A DNA stretch of 23,550 nucleotides from Firm-13 sp964617375 (GCA_964617375.1 CAZTXQ010000045.1:1-23550); one strand, 5' to 3'. Counted from the stretch's first letter, positions 7,002-16,048 are shown. Translations and numbers: made by a program. Notes: generated by a model not told the origin, from the sequence alone.

Positions 7002-9640
7002 ATATCCTTCGCTCCTTCACGATTAAATCCATGAAGGTCCACAGGAAATGGACGGCCGTCACAATCGTCGGTGTCATTTTATCGTCCGCCATGCTGTCGG
7101 GACTGATGACTTTCACCGCATCGACGCAGGATCTGCTGAAACGCGACGAGATTGCCGGCAACGGCCAGTGGTCCGTCTGTTTTAAAAACGTTCCCGCCTC
7201 CGACCGGGCGGTATGGGAAGCGGCTTCCGACGACAATCAGACCTCTTTGGCGAAGGACGTCGGATATGCGCTTCTCGACGGTTCGACCAATTCCGGCAAA
7301 CCCTACGTGTACATCACGCAGTACGACCGGAATGCCTTCGATATGTTTTTTGTGAACGTAACCTCCGGGCGTCTTCCCGAAAATGACCAGGAGATTGTTC
7401 TGCCCGAAAAAATTATGCTAAACGCCGGACTGTCCTATAAAATCGGAGACCGGATCGAACTTGCGAACGGTATCCGCCAATATCCGGATGGCACGGAGAT
7501 CGGGAAGGGATCCTTCTATTCGGATTCGTATTACGTGAGCGATTCGGCCGGCGATTCGACAGATTTGGGCCCGGAGAAATTCATCGTATCGGCGACCAAG
7601 ACGTACACGGTAGTAGGTTTTATTTCGACATCGATACTGGAAAATTCCTGGGATGCCGGATATTACTGCTTTACCGGATTCTCTCACGGTGTCTCTTCTG
7701 CGGCACAAAAGGCCAACATCTTCCTCTGGAACACGAAACTCCCCTACAACTATTACGACGTTGTTCGCGGCCAAGCCGCGGATATGGGTTATGACAGCTC
7801 CTCCATCAAGTTCAACGACGGCTACTTAAGGTATTGCGGCATACAGCCCGCCGGTACCCGTCAGGACCTGATGTTTATTCTGGTCGCGGTCATTGTCCTG
7901 ATCATCATCGTCGCCTCGGTATCCCTGATTTACAATGCGTTCCAGATCTCGGTATCCGAACGTCTCCGTCATTTGGGTCTTCTCTCAAGTGCGGGCGCGA
8001 CAAGACGGCAGAAACGGTTCCATGTGTATTTTGAAGGGCTCATTGTCGGGTTGATCGGAATTCCGACGGGAATTCTGTGCGGAATTCTGGGTATCTCTGC
8101 CACCTTTAAGGTGATCGAGTCGGCGCTTATAAGTGTCGCGGACTGGAAAGAGATGAAGCTTCACGTCAACATATCCTTCACGGCAATCGCGATTACCGTA
8201 GTACTTTCCGCTCTGACGATTTTCATATCCGTCCTGATTCCGGCCCTTCGCGCCTCAAGAATTACGCCCATTGACGCAATCCGGCAGTCCAAAGAAATCA
8301 AAATGACACCGCGTTCCGTGCGTACGCCGCGCTTTCTGCGTAAAATATTCGGCTTCGAAGGCGAACTCGCTCTAAAGAACCTCCGAAGAAACAGGCGAAA
8401 ATACCGTGCAACCACCGTGTCGCTCGTGATCAGCCTTGTTCTCTTCCTTACGGTGTCGGCCTATGTCCAATTCGGATTCACCTACGCGTACTCTTCGACA
8501 GACACCGTCAATTACGACATCAGCTTCTCGGCATACGGAATTTCTGATGCCGAACGCGAAAAGCTGTCGGGCGAGATCCGCGAGCTTCCAAGCACAAAAA
8601 AAATGGCCGACTGTGTTTTCAACATGATGTATCTTAAGGACGGCGACGCCCTGCAAACCAATATGTATAAGACGGTAAACGAGGGGACCACGGGAACTTA
8701 TCTCTTCGTTCTCTCTTACGACGACGCCAGTTTTCGCGAGTATTGCTCATCCCTCGGCGTCAATCCCGACGACTACATGGATCCTCTTCATCCCCGGGCG
8801 ATTGTCATCAATCATTCGGTCGTGTACGACTACAATACCGGAAAGAAGCAGATCGGTGATCTCTTGAATCTGTCCGAAGGGTTTGCCCTTAACACGGTAT
8901 TAAGTACCGAAGACAATTCGGACAGCACCGATTATTCCGGAGAGCTCGTAACAAAGATCACCATCGGGAAAATTACGGAAGATATGCCGCTCGGTTCCGA
9001 TTATTACAGCAGCCCCTATCCTCGTATCATTCTCCCCGAATCGGTTATGCAGTCCATTGCCTTGCAGTATCTGCCGGATTTGAGCACATATGCGAAGCCG
9101 ACCTCCTATATCGTCGCAGTCGACGACCAGCAGCTCGAAACCGAGATTCGCGAAATGACCAAAACGCTGCCGGACAACCAGTACTATATCTATAACTTTA
9201 CAAGCCAGCACGAACAATCGGAGAAGACGGTCTTTCTGATCAGTGTTTTTGTCTATGGATTCATTACGCTCATAAGCCTGATCTGCATCGCCAATATCTT
9301 CAACACAATCACGACCAACGTAAGTCTCCGCCGGAAAGAATTCGCGATGCTGCGATCGGTCGGAATGACAGGTCCCTCTTTTGGCCGAATGATACGCTTC
9401 GAATGCATATTCTACGGATTGAAAGCGCTGATACTGGGAATCCCCGTAAGCATCGCGATCAGCTATTATCTGTATAAACAGCAGATGTACGCCTTCTCCT
9501 ACGACTTCTCTCTGCCATGGAAAAGCTACGTCGCAGCGATCTTACTCGTGTTCCTGATCGTGTTTACGACCATGTCCTATTCGATGTCAAGGATTCGCAA
9601 AGAAAACATCGTAGACACCCTGAAAATGGATTCAATCTAG
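6998..9640 (+). CDS. FtsX-like ABC transporter permease with two FtsX modules
   Basis: 880 aa. Two similar halves are visible. Half one has a membrane helix at about 18-40, an extracellular domain at about 41-288, and three helices near 289-315, 343-368 and 393-418. Half two has a helix at about 472-492, a second extracellular domain at about 493-745, and three helices in the last 130 residues. Both carry the FtsX cytoplasmic motif (RLRHLGLLSSAGATRRQ; RRKEFAMLRSVGMTGPSF). The layout is eight helices with two large external domains, not the ten-helix, single-domain BceB pattern. It is probably a peptide-resistance or envelope-substrate exporter working with the ATPase encoded just upstream and under control of the kinase/regulator pair. 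The substrate is not readable from sequence. Confidence 0.92.
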   Translation: MNILRSFTIKSMKVHRKWTAVTIVGVILSSAMLSGLMTFTASTQDLLKRDEIAGNGQWSVCFKNVPASDRAVWEAASDDNQTSLAKDVGYALLDGSTNSGKPYVYITQYDRNAFDMFFVNVTSGRLPENDQEIVLPEKIMLNAGLSYKIGDRIELANGIRQYPDGTEIGKGSFYSDSYYVSDSAGDSTDLGPEKFIVSATKTYTVVGFISTSILENSWDAGYYCFTGFSHGVSSAAQKANIFLWNTKLPYNYYDVVRGQAADMGYDSSSIKFNDGYLRYCGIQPAGTRQDLMFILVAVIVLIIIVASVSLIYNAFQISVSERLRHLGLLSSAGATRRQKRFHVYFEGLIVGLIGIPTGILCGILGISATFKVIESALISVADWKEMKLHVNISFTAIAITVVLSALTIFISVLIPALRASRITPIDAIRQSKEIKMTPRSVRTPRFLRKIFGFEGELALKNLRRNRRKYRATTVSLVISLVLFLTVSAYVQFGFTYAYSSTDTVNYDISFSAYGISDAEREKLSGEIRELPSTKKMADCVFNMMYLKDGDALQTNMYKTVNEGTTGTYLFVLSYDDASFREYCSSLGVNPDDYMDPLHPRAIVINHSVVYDYNTGKKQIGDLLNLSEGFALNTVLSTEDNSDSTDYSGELVTKITIGKITEDMPLGSDYYSSPYPRIILPESVMQSIALQYLPDLSTYAKPTSYIVAVDDQQLETEIREMTKTLPDNQYYIYNFTSQHEQSEKTVFLISVFVYGFITLISLICIANIFNTITTNVSLRRKEFAMLRSVGMTGPSFGRMIRFECIFYGLKALILGIPVSIAISYYLYKQQMYAFSYDFSLPWKSYVAAILLVFLIVFTTMSYSMSRIRKENIVDTLKMDSI

Positions 9641-9666
9641 AGTACATGAACAATTCCTTATGAGGG

Positions 9667-9846
9667 CGGGCGCCGTTCTGCGGCGCCAATACCGCTACGA
9701 ATGCCGNNNNNNNNNNNNNNNNNNNNNNNNNNNNNNNNNNNNNNNNNNNNNNNNNNNNNNNNNNNNNNNNNNNNNNNNNNNNNNNNNNNNNNNNNNNNNN
9801 NNNNNNCGGGCGCCGTTCTGCGGCGCCAATACCGCTACGAATGCCG
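9667..9846. repeat. 40-bp repeat copies flanking a second assembly gap
   Basis: An identical 40-base sequence occurs at 9667-9706 and 9807-9846, one copy on each side of the 100-N gap. It contains GGCGCC-gttctgc-GGCGCC, a 6-bp hairpin whose arms are themselves palindromic. Identical sequence abutting both sides of a gap suggests a collapsed tandem array, as in the first gap, though one copy duplicated at contig ends is also possible. Confidence 0.7.
9707..9806. other. Assembly gap (100 N)
   Basis: Exactly 100 N between two identical 40-base sequences in the convergent intergenic region. The true length is unknown. Confidence 0.97.
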
Positions 9847-9868
9847 GATTGGTTCTCACATACGCAAA

Positions 9869-9928
9869 GGAACGCCCCCCTCCTGCGAACTCATTTCCAG
9901 ATATGAGTTCGCAGGAGTGGGGGCTTCC
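9869..9928. terminator. Long near-perfect hairpin between convergent ABC operons
   Basis: The left arm (9869-9894) and right arm (9903-9928) pair over about 25 bp with an 8-base loop. The inner 14-15 bp (TCCTGCGAACTCAT and complement) are perfect, followed by a one-base asymmetry, six GC pairs, a bulge and GGAA/TTCC. It sits 5 bases past the stop of the minus-strand permease and downstream of the plus-strand permease. There is no U-tract on either strand, so it is not a textbook intrinsic terminator. Blocking antisense read-through or protecting mRNA 3' ends are possible roles. Confidence 0.6.
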
Positions 9929-9933
9929 GTTCA

Positions 9934-11529
9934 TCAGGAGGTACTTTCTTCCAGAATCCCTCTTCCCAGGTACATGACAAGGAAGGAAGCGAGCATGTTG
10001 TAGAGAATCGCCGCAAAATATGCGATTACGGCAAGACCCGGATTCACGTGATAAAAAACCGCCATAAGGATGGCATAGAGGAGAATTCCGGGGCCAAGCA
10101 CGATACTCCCGCTTAAGAAATACATCATTGTATTCAGGAGCTTGGATGTGTTACTTCCCAAAATCCTCTGCGTCAGGATCGACATGCTGATGTAGATCTG
10201 CGACAGCGTGGCATAGGTAATCGCCGCCGCGGGCGCAAACCATATGGGCAGCCCCGCCAGCACCGTAATCGCGCTAAACCCGATCAGCCCTTCGAGCAGC
10301 GACTTTACAACCGTCGAAAGGTTGGAGAAGAACAGCTTGGCAACATTCGAAGCCGGAACCAGATAGATGAACGGTTTTGATAATTCCTGCGTGAATTTGC
10401 CGGACATTGTAAGGAAAAAGAGCATATAGCTGAGTCCTACAAAACTTCCAATACCTGCCGCAAACACGGATATTTCTTTACTCGCCGTCAGATTCCTGAG
10501 GACAAAACCCGCGATCAGCGATATGCCGATAATTACGATGGAGGATTTGTCCAGTATCATAAAGCCGGTCCGGCGCTGCTCGGTAAGGTGACGGTAAAAG
10601 AACGTGCTCGCGCCCGTACCTTTGCCGGCGATCCCGCTTTTTCCGGCCTTGACGTTAAGCATGATGTTCCGCGCCGTGGGCTTGCCGTCCTTCATCGCGG
10701 CCTTCAGCATGAAGGTCTGTTCGGTCGTCTGAAGAACATCCTCATAATAATCGGAATCGGAACGCTGTACGAGAATGATGCCCAGAACCGGGAATAATAC
10801 GAAGAGTCCGAGGCAAATAAACATCTTCAGGTAGTCGCCGACGATCATTCCGGTTACAAAGCCGTCGATCCATCCGATCAGTGGGAAGTAATCCATAAAG
10901 GGCAGCCCGAAAAAGTCCAGAACAGACTCCGGCTTGCCGCCCTGTATAATGACGTAGACCAGAAGGCCGACGCCGAGAATCCCCATAAGGCCGTACAGTA
11001 CGTACTTTCCGGCTTTTCTGCGGTTCGGATGCGGAGCCGTAAGCGAATAGACGGAAAGCGAGACGATCTGTGTAATCACCAGGGTCAGAAACCAGCCCAG
11101 TACCAGAGCTATAATTCCCCTGGTATCGAGGAACAGGAGATTACGCATATTTGCCACTTGAAACAAGAGAAACAGCGTCGCCAGAAGGCTCGTTCCCATC
11201 TGTCCGATAATGCCGTACAGAAGGATCGACTGCGGGCGCACCGGAGAATTAAAGAGCATGTTGACATCCGCCATCTTGAAGAAAGTCGCGCCGCTCTTAA
11301 GCCCTTTGGAAATTCCAGAATAGAGAATGAACCCGAATAGAAGATAGATGCCGGCCCGAAGGTAAGGAAGACGTTCGAGAGACGCCGGCGGATAGACATC
11401 GGTCGGAATCAGCATAAAGCCGAACATCGCAATGCACAGAATATAGACAATAAGAAGCACAGGCGTCTTAAGCAGATTCTTGAACCAGTTCTTGATCGAT
11501 GTGATCAGGAGGTAGGAAAGCGCTCTCAC
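9934..11529 (-). CDS. Putative ABC exporter permease (ABC_export family)
   Basis: 531 aa, largely hydrophobic with about 12 or more membrane segments, starting with GTG at 11529. That start overlaps the ATPase stop (GTGA) and has GGAGGGAG 2-9 bases upstream. The longer in-frame extension to 11814 lies wholly inside the ATPase gene and is Arg-rich, so it was rejected. Characteristic stretches include SGISKGLKSGATFFKMADVNMLFNSPVRP and TARNIMLNVKAGKSGI, which fit the 'putative ABC exporter' family (PF16962) of Firmicutes. It forms the membrane part of an ATP-driven exporter with the protein encoded just upstream; the substrate is unknown. Confidence 0.88.
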   Translation of the reverse strand: MRALSYLLITSIKNWFKNLLKTPVLLIVYILCIAMFGFMLIPTDVYPPASLERLPYLRAGIYLLFGFILYSGISKGLKSGATFFKMADVNMLFNSPVRPQSILLYGIIGQMGTSLLATLFLLFQVANMRNLLFLDTRGIIALVLGWFLTLVITQIVSLSVYSLTAPHPNRRKAGKYVLYGLMGILGVGLLVYVIIQGGKPESVLDFFGLPFMDYFPLIGWIDGFVTGMIVGDYLKMFICLGLFVLFPVLGIILVQRSDSDYYEDVLQTTEQTFMLKAAMKDGKPTARNIMLNVKAGKSGIAGKGTGASTFFYRHLTEQRRTGFMILDKSSIVIIGISLIAGFVLRNLTASKEISVFAAGIGSFVGLSYMLFFLTMSGKFTQELSKPFIYLVPASNVAKLFFSNLSTVVKSLLEGLIGFSAITVLAGLPIWFAPAAAITYATLSQIYISMSILTQRILGSNTSKLLNTMMYFLSGSIVLGPGILLYAILMAVFYHVNPGLAVIAYFAAILYNMLASFLVMYLGRGILEESTS

Positions 11530-12233
11530 TTCTCTCCCTCCGTTATCGAAAAGAAGAGATCTTCCAGGCTGTCTTCGCCGTTTCCGGCTTCTTCTTCGCG
11601 GCTTCTCGCGGCGACTATTTTGCCGTTCATCATGATGAAAGCCTGATCCCAGATCTCTTCGACACTCTCGATCATGTGCGTCGATACGAAAACGGCTGTC
11701 CCGGCGTCGCGCATCTCCATGAGCATGCTCTTCAGTTCCTTGATCGCGTGCGGATCCAGGCCGACCAGGGGCTCGTCGAGGAGCAGCATTTTCGGACGCG
11801 GCAGCAGAGCACACATAATACTGACTTTCTGCTGCATGCCCTTCGAGAGCTCTTTGCCCAATTTCTTCTTCTTGTCGGCGAGCTCGAGTCTCTCCATAAG
11901 CTCATCCGCGTATGCGTAAGCGCTTGCATCGAGTTTGTAGGCCCGGATGATGAATTCGGCGTGTTCCTCAACGGTCAGGAGCTCATAGAGGGCTGGAATC
12001 TCCGGGACGTAGCCCATGATCTTCTTGGCCTCTTCGCTCTTATTGGGCTTACCGTCGATCAGGATCGTTCCGGAAAACCGCAAGAGTCCCATAATGCATT
12101 TGATCGCCGTTGACTTGCCCGCACCGTTCGGTCCGAGCAGGATACCTATTTCACCGCCGTTAAGCGAAAAACTCAGATTGTCATTTGCCAGTGTAGAGCT
12201 GTATTTCTTAGTCAGATTGTTTACTTTGAGCAC
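11526..12233 (-). CDS. ABC transporter ATP-binding protein (export type)
   Basis: 235 aa. The start was set at the GTG at 12233, because AAGGGAGG lies 5 bases upstream and the protein then begins LKVNNLTKKY as usual for the family. A longer frame from an ATG at 12281 would add 16 atypical residues. Motifs: Walker A GPNGAGKST (about 34-42), signature LSKGMQQK (S-K-G variant), Walker B MLLLDEPLVGLD and H-loop VSTHM. The CcmA/EcsA-like sequence with an adjacent multi-helix permease indicates an exporter. Transcribed from its own promoter just upstream. Confidence 0.93.
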   Translation of the reverse strand: MLKVNNLTKKYSSTLANDNLSFSLNGGEIGILLGPNGAGKSTAIKCIMGLLRFSGTILIDGKPNKSEEAKKIMGYVPEIPALYELLTVEEHAEFIIRAYKLDASAYAYADELMERLELADKKKKLGKELSKGMQQKVSIMCALLPRPKMLLLDEPLVGLDPHAIKELKSMLMEMRDAGTAVFVSTHMIESVEEIWDQAFIMMNGKIVAARSREEEAGNGEDSLEDLFFSITEGEK

Positions 12234-12293
12234 TTTGTCCTCCCTTAAATGACACTTTGTATATTTTTTACCTGTGTTCATTTAACGATAGAC

Positions 12294-12322
12294 ATTATAT
12301 CAAATATAGGAGAACTTGTCCT
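12294..12322 (-). promoter_or_regulatory. Promoter of the minus-strand ABC exporter operon
   Basis: On the minus strand, AGGACA (12322-12317), a 17-base spacer and TATAAT (12299-12294). Transcription would start near 12287, about 54 bases before the GTG. The -35 hexamer touches the last base of the upstream gene's stop codon. Confidence 0.6.
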
Positions 12323-13782
12323 TAATTTCGGGCCTGGGACAGAGCGTCGTTTACCGCTTCGATAATGCCGCGGCTGCTGAACGTTGCGTGGGACACGACG
12401 TCAACCTCCGCACTTTGCCCTGAAATGATATCTGAGGCAATCGTCTGAAACGCATGGTCAAAATACTTCGCATCGTCCTGGTAGGAAACAACCGTTACGT
12501 CTGTAATCTCGCCTCCCGATATAGTCAGGGAAAGCGTCGTTGTCCCTCTGAATCCCATGCCGGTTCCGGTATAGGTGCCGTCTTTATAGAGGCCCGAAGA
12601 ACTTGTCGCCGCGGCCGTCGACTCGACGATCGTCTCCGCCATCGACTGAATAGCCGATTCCGTCGTCTGTTCCGCGGTTTGTGCGCCGGATGTCGATGCG
12701 GTATCCGAGAGCCCGTCTGCCGTTGACTGCGTGTCGGAAGACGCGTCAGTAATTGCAGTCGACAAGGATGTTGAAGCTGCCATGGCAATAGATCCGTCTG
12801 CGGCTGCCCGGTCCGAAAAGAACGAAAGCGTCAGGTAAAGCGCGGCGATCAACAGGATGGATGCGGCTGCCGCGACAAGGGATGAGGTGTTTTTGTGAAT
12901 TGTCTTTACATGGATATTCTTTCTCGGGCAGGACTCGACGCACTTCATACAGGCGATACATTCGCCGGACTTTACGGTGTCTGTCTCGTACAGCTGAATA
13001 CCCATCGCACAGTTCCTGGTGCAGACCCGGCACTTCCCGCAGCCTTCGCGCGGCTTGTCGATGACGACCGCCTTCGCTCGTGAGGTAATGGCAAAGAAGG
13101 CGCCCATCGGGCAAAGATACCGGCAGAAGAAGCGCTCAACGAACGCAGATCCGATTAATATCAGGAGAAGGAGGATCCCGCCGACGGCCACGCTGCTTAT
13201 GACCAGGCCGAATTGTGGAATCGATCCTACGGTAAAGAGCATACCGAATGCATCCCAGGGACTAAGCGCAGATACCGAAACAGCACCGGCCGCACCGAGG
13301 ATCAGCAGAACAGCAAGAATCAGATATTTCAGGTATTTTAGAGCTCTGTCAACTTTCGGCGGAATCTTGACAAGGCCGCCCGTCTTTTTCGAAAAGATTC
13401 CGTATATCCAATCGGTAAGCGCGCCGAAGGCGCACATCCAGCCGCAAAAGAACCGGCCTGCCAGCACGGTTACCGGCACGGTCGCGACTAAGGCCAGGAG
13501 CGACGGCCATGTTTCCGCAAGGGAAAAACTTCCGGAGAGAGAAGCCGCAATCAACTCCCCGAGTCCTGCAAAAGCACTTATATAGAGCGAAGGCAGCCAT
13601 ACAAAGAACAGAATCTGCGAGACGGTACGAATCACAGAAAGGACAGAAAATCTCTTGCTCTTCCTCTTTTTCGAGAGCGTCGCAGGGGCCGGTTCATTGA
13701 AAGGTTTGACACGATCCGACAGAGTCTGCCCTGTCTGATCGTCAGCCGTTTCGAATCGTTCCCGGTTTGTATTCTTCTTCAT
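12322..13782 (-). CDS. NapH-like polyferredoxin membrane protein with C-terminal FMN-binding domain
   Basis: 486 aa in a NosR/NapH-like order. A cytoplasmic N-terminus is followed by membrane helices (about 47-72, 93-118, 150-172, 190-215) that include FFCGWMC (C113, C117) and FFCRYLCP (C220, C224). Two [4Fe-4S] motifs follow, CGKCRVCTRNC (248-258) and CIACMKCVESCP (275-286), then a helix (about 302-322). A Ser/Thr/Ala-rich linker (about 325-398) leads to an FMN_bind domain (about 399-486). The flavin-attachment motif reads SHATFSS, so T467 is the likely phosphoester site for FMN added by an ApbE-type transferase; Gly of the usual SGAT is replaced by His. The protein probably passes electrons across the membrane to a surface flavin. 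No electron donor or acceptor gene is adjacent. It has its own promoter. Confidence 0.9.
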   Translation of the reverse strand: MKKNTNRERFETADDQTGQTLSDRVKPFNEPAPATLSKKRKSKRFSVLSVIRTVSQILFFVWLPSLYISAFAGLGELIAASLSGSFSLAETWPSLLALVATVPVTVLAGRFFCGWMCAFGALTDWIYGIFSKKTGGLVKIPPKVDRALKYLKYLILAVLLILGAAGAVSVSALSPWDAFGMLFTVGSIPQFGLVISSVAVGGILLLLILIGSAFVERFFCRYLCPMGAFFAITSRAKAVVIDKPREGCGKCRVCTRNCAMGIQLYETDTVKSGECIACMKCVESCPRKNIHVKTIHKNTSSLVAAAASILLIAALYLTLSFFSDRAAADGSIAMAASTSLSTAITDASSDTQSTADGLSDTASTSGAQTAEQTTESAIQSMAETIVESTAAATSSSGLYKDGTYTGTGMGFRGTTTLSLTISGGEITDVTVVSYQDDAKYFDHAFQTIASDIISGQSAEVDVVSHATFSSRGIIEAVNDALSQARN

Positions 13783-13832
13783 CTCAGGTGTTACCTCGCA
13801 TATTCGGTTCAGCCTCTTAAGCTTGTAAACCG

Positions 13833-13838
13833 ATTATA
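13833..13838 (-). promoter_or_regulatory. -10 box for the polyferredoxin/FMN gene
   Basis: A perfect TATAAT on the minus strand (13838-13833) lies about 50 bases upstream of the ATG at 13782, within the self-complementary CGATATAATCG. A convincing -35 hexamer is missing at 16-18 bases. GCAC-ttcc-GTGC (13854-13865, plus strand) is a short dyad just upstream and may be a binding site. Confidence 0.45.
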
Positions 13839-13874
13839 TCGGCTGCAGGCAGGCACTTCCGTGCGAAAGTCACA

Positions 13875-13912
13875 CAAAAATGCGGCAAACCGGAATGATT
13901 CCAATTTGCCGC
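13875..13912 (-). terminator. Rho-independent terminator of the SPFH operon
   Basis: On the minus strand GCGGCAAA pairs with TTTGCCGC, the stem extends inward through GGAAT/ATTCC, and ATTTTTG follows. It lies about 47 bases downstream of the SPFH gene stop at 13959. Confidence 0.9.
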
Positions 13913-13958
13913 TCTTTACAAATAACACGTATTGCAGATATTGGTAAAATGATGCGCG

Positions 13959-14933
13959 TTACTGCCGATCCTCGTTCTTCTTAACAACCGGTTCCGCAGG
14001 CTTCTGTGATGCGATCAGCTGCGACAGAATTTCCGCGTCCTCAGGAATCAGTTCGATCGGAATGGCCGCCGCCTGAATCCGGGTCGTCTCAAGTATGTCG
14101 AACATTGCAGCGGAAACATCCTCATCGCGGGAGATCTCCTCCAGCGCGTCGCCGACGATCTGCGGGCGTATCGCCGCAGCCTTGCCGAAATCAAGCGCCG
14201 CGGTACGTTCGGCCGTGCTCCGTATGATGTTGACCTGATTGGCACCGTCCTGCTTGATCGCAGAGGTTACCTGACGCAGGCGGTTGACGACCTTGCTCTC
14301 GATCTGGCGAATCATCTCCACGTCGCGGAAATGAACTTTTCGCACATAACAGGAACCGAGCATGTAGCCCCATTCCGTTGACTTGGCCGATACCTCTTCT
14401 CGAACGGTCTGGCTCATCGCGTGACGGTCGACCATCATGCGCTCAAGAGGCATATTCGACAAGCAGCGCACTGTCGAGTTGCCGACGTTCGCCGCGAGCG
14501 ATCCGCGGGGGTCTGTGTTCTTGAAAATATACCCCAGAGGATCATTGATGTACATTTCGTACCAGATACCGACGCCCATCGGCGCGCCTTCTTCGGAGTT
14601 AACCGGCTGGCTTCTCAAGTACTCCTGATCAAGCCGCATGTCTACGACATATTTACGGCCGAGCCAGTTGATAAAAAGCGCGCGGATTCCGAGATCCTTC
14701 CAAAGGAAGTGAAGGCCGGGCTCCGATAGAATACCGACAACATTGCCGAAAAGGACATAGACGAGCGCCTGACGCTCTTTGACAATCACGTAAACACCGA
14801 GCAGCCTCAAAATACCGAAGGCGATCGGAACACCGATCGATATTACGACGAGCGAAAGGACGAAAACGAAAACGGAGACGTATAAGGATTCATCCGACGA
14901 TAAGGAGGACGCAAACAATTGCACGATATTCAT
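13959..14933 (-). CDS. SPFH/band-7 (stomatin-like) membrane protein, second of pair
   Basis: 324 aa. One N-terminal membrane helix (about 18-50) precedes an SPFH domain: VIVKERQALVYVLFGNVVGILSEPGLHFL, a segment with WYEMYINDPLGYIF, then an alpha-helical stretch rich in Glu, Arg and Ala (about 195-255). The C-terminus is charged. SPFH proteins oligomerise on membranes and organise proteases, lipid domains or secretion; a specific role is not readable here. The ATG overlaps the upstream gene's stop (ATGA at 14930-14933), and the upstream gene is also an SPFH protein, so a hetero-oligomer like HflK/HflC is plausible. Confidence 0.85.
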   Translation of the reverse strand: MNIVQLFASSLSSDESLYVSVFVFVLSLVVISIGVPIAFGILRLLGVYVIVKERQALVYVLFGNVVGILSEPGLHFLWKDLGIRALFINWLGRKYVVDMRLDQEYLRSQPVNSEEGAPMGVGIWYEMYINDPLGYIFKNTDPRGSLAANVGNSTVRCLSNMPLERMMVDRHAMSQTVREEVSAKSTEWGYMLGSCYVRKVHFRDVEMIRQIESKVVNRLRQVTSAIKQDGANQVNIIRSTAERTAALDFGKAAAIRPQIVGDALEEISRDEDVSAAMFDILETTRIQAAAIPIELIPEDAEILSQLIASQKPAEPVVKKNEDRQ

Positions 14934-15998
14934 CTCTTTTCCCTCCTTACGATTCTCTTGGTCTGGTCAAGAAGACCGAGGCGCACATTTCTGACGTAGA
15001 GATCCAGAGCGGACTTGCCGCCCTCTTTCTTCAATTCCTTAAGCTGTGTGGACAGGCGCTGCAATGTCTCGATTTCGCCCTGTGCTTTCAGCGTCTCGAT
15101 CTCAACGGCACGTTTGGACTGCACGATCTTCTGGTCGGCCGAAGCCTGAGCAAGGCTGAGATCGGAGGACACCTGGTTGTGTGCGGTGTTGATGGCGGCC
15201 AGTGCCGATTCGACTTCTGCCGGCGGATCGATGCCCGTGATCAGGGACGCCTCAAGTACAACACCGTAACGGGCTGCCGATACCTGGCATTCGTCATCCA
15301 TATGACCGTTCAAGTCGCGAAGATTTTTTCTTAAGTCATTGATGGAAATACCCTGAACCGACGATGCGGCGGAGGACTGCATAGCGGAGAATGTGGAATA
15401 CGTTCCCGTATCACCCGCCGCTTCAACCGCAAGCATCGGTGCCGGATCCGGGATGAGAGCCGCCGGATCAACCGGTTCTTTGCCCTCGAAATTCGCGATA
15501 CGTTCGCGCAATACCGATACAAAATATCCCATCACGTGGGCGATCGGATTCTTGACACCAAAGATATATGCGTAAAGATTCCGGTCCGAGACGCGATAGC
15601 GGATCTGACCGGAGAGTCCGATATTCAGCTGGGCCTTCGTTACGGCATCCAGCACCGTATTCTTCTGGTTCGCCGAAGGGGATTCCGGGTCATACGCCAT
15701 ATTGACGGTCTCGATCGCGATGGAAACTTTATAAATCTTTTCCCAGGGCCACTTGAAGTAGGGTCCTCCTGGCTGAATGACCTTCACCTGCGGATAAGCG
15801 TATCTTGTGCGCTCGTCCTCGCGAAGATTCTCGGATATCGGGTCCTCAAGGGTCGTCTTGCCCTTAATCCGCTGCGCCTTTCCGAATACCGTCTTAACGG
15901 CACGCTCGTTCTGGTTGACGATGTAAAACCCGCGAATGACATAACGAAACACAAACCAGGTAATCGCCGCCAGTGTTATGGGGGAGAAAATAGTCCAT
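14930..15998 (-). CDS. SPFH/band-7 membrane protein, first of pair, with apparent frameshift near start
   Basis: An uninterrupted frame runs from a GTG at 15952 (340 aa), with SPFH features such as FYIVNQNERAVKTVFGKAQR and LNIGLSGQIRYRVSDRNLYAYIF, and a long helical C-terminal part with an Ala/Glu/Lys coiled-coil-like stretch. That GTG has no ribosome binding site and lacks the expected membrane anchor. The strong site AAAGGAGG (16013-16006) is 7 bases from an ATG at 15998 in another frame. Removing one base from the five-C run (15984-15980) would join that ATG to the SPFH frame and give MDYFLPITLAAITWFVFRYV, a fitting membrane anchor. The frameshift is either an assembly/sequencing error or a real switchable tract. 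Confidence 0.8.
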
Positions 15999-16048
15999 AC
16001 CGAAGCCTCCTTTATTGATAGTGACGAAAAAACAATAAAACTTGATTC

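Noticed and set aside
11530..11814. N-terminal extension of the minus-strand permease
   Set aside because: It lies entirely in the ATPase coding sequence in another frame and is Arg-rich; the GTG at 11529 has a proper ribosome binding site.
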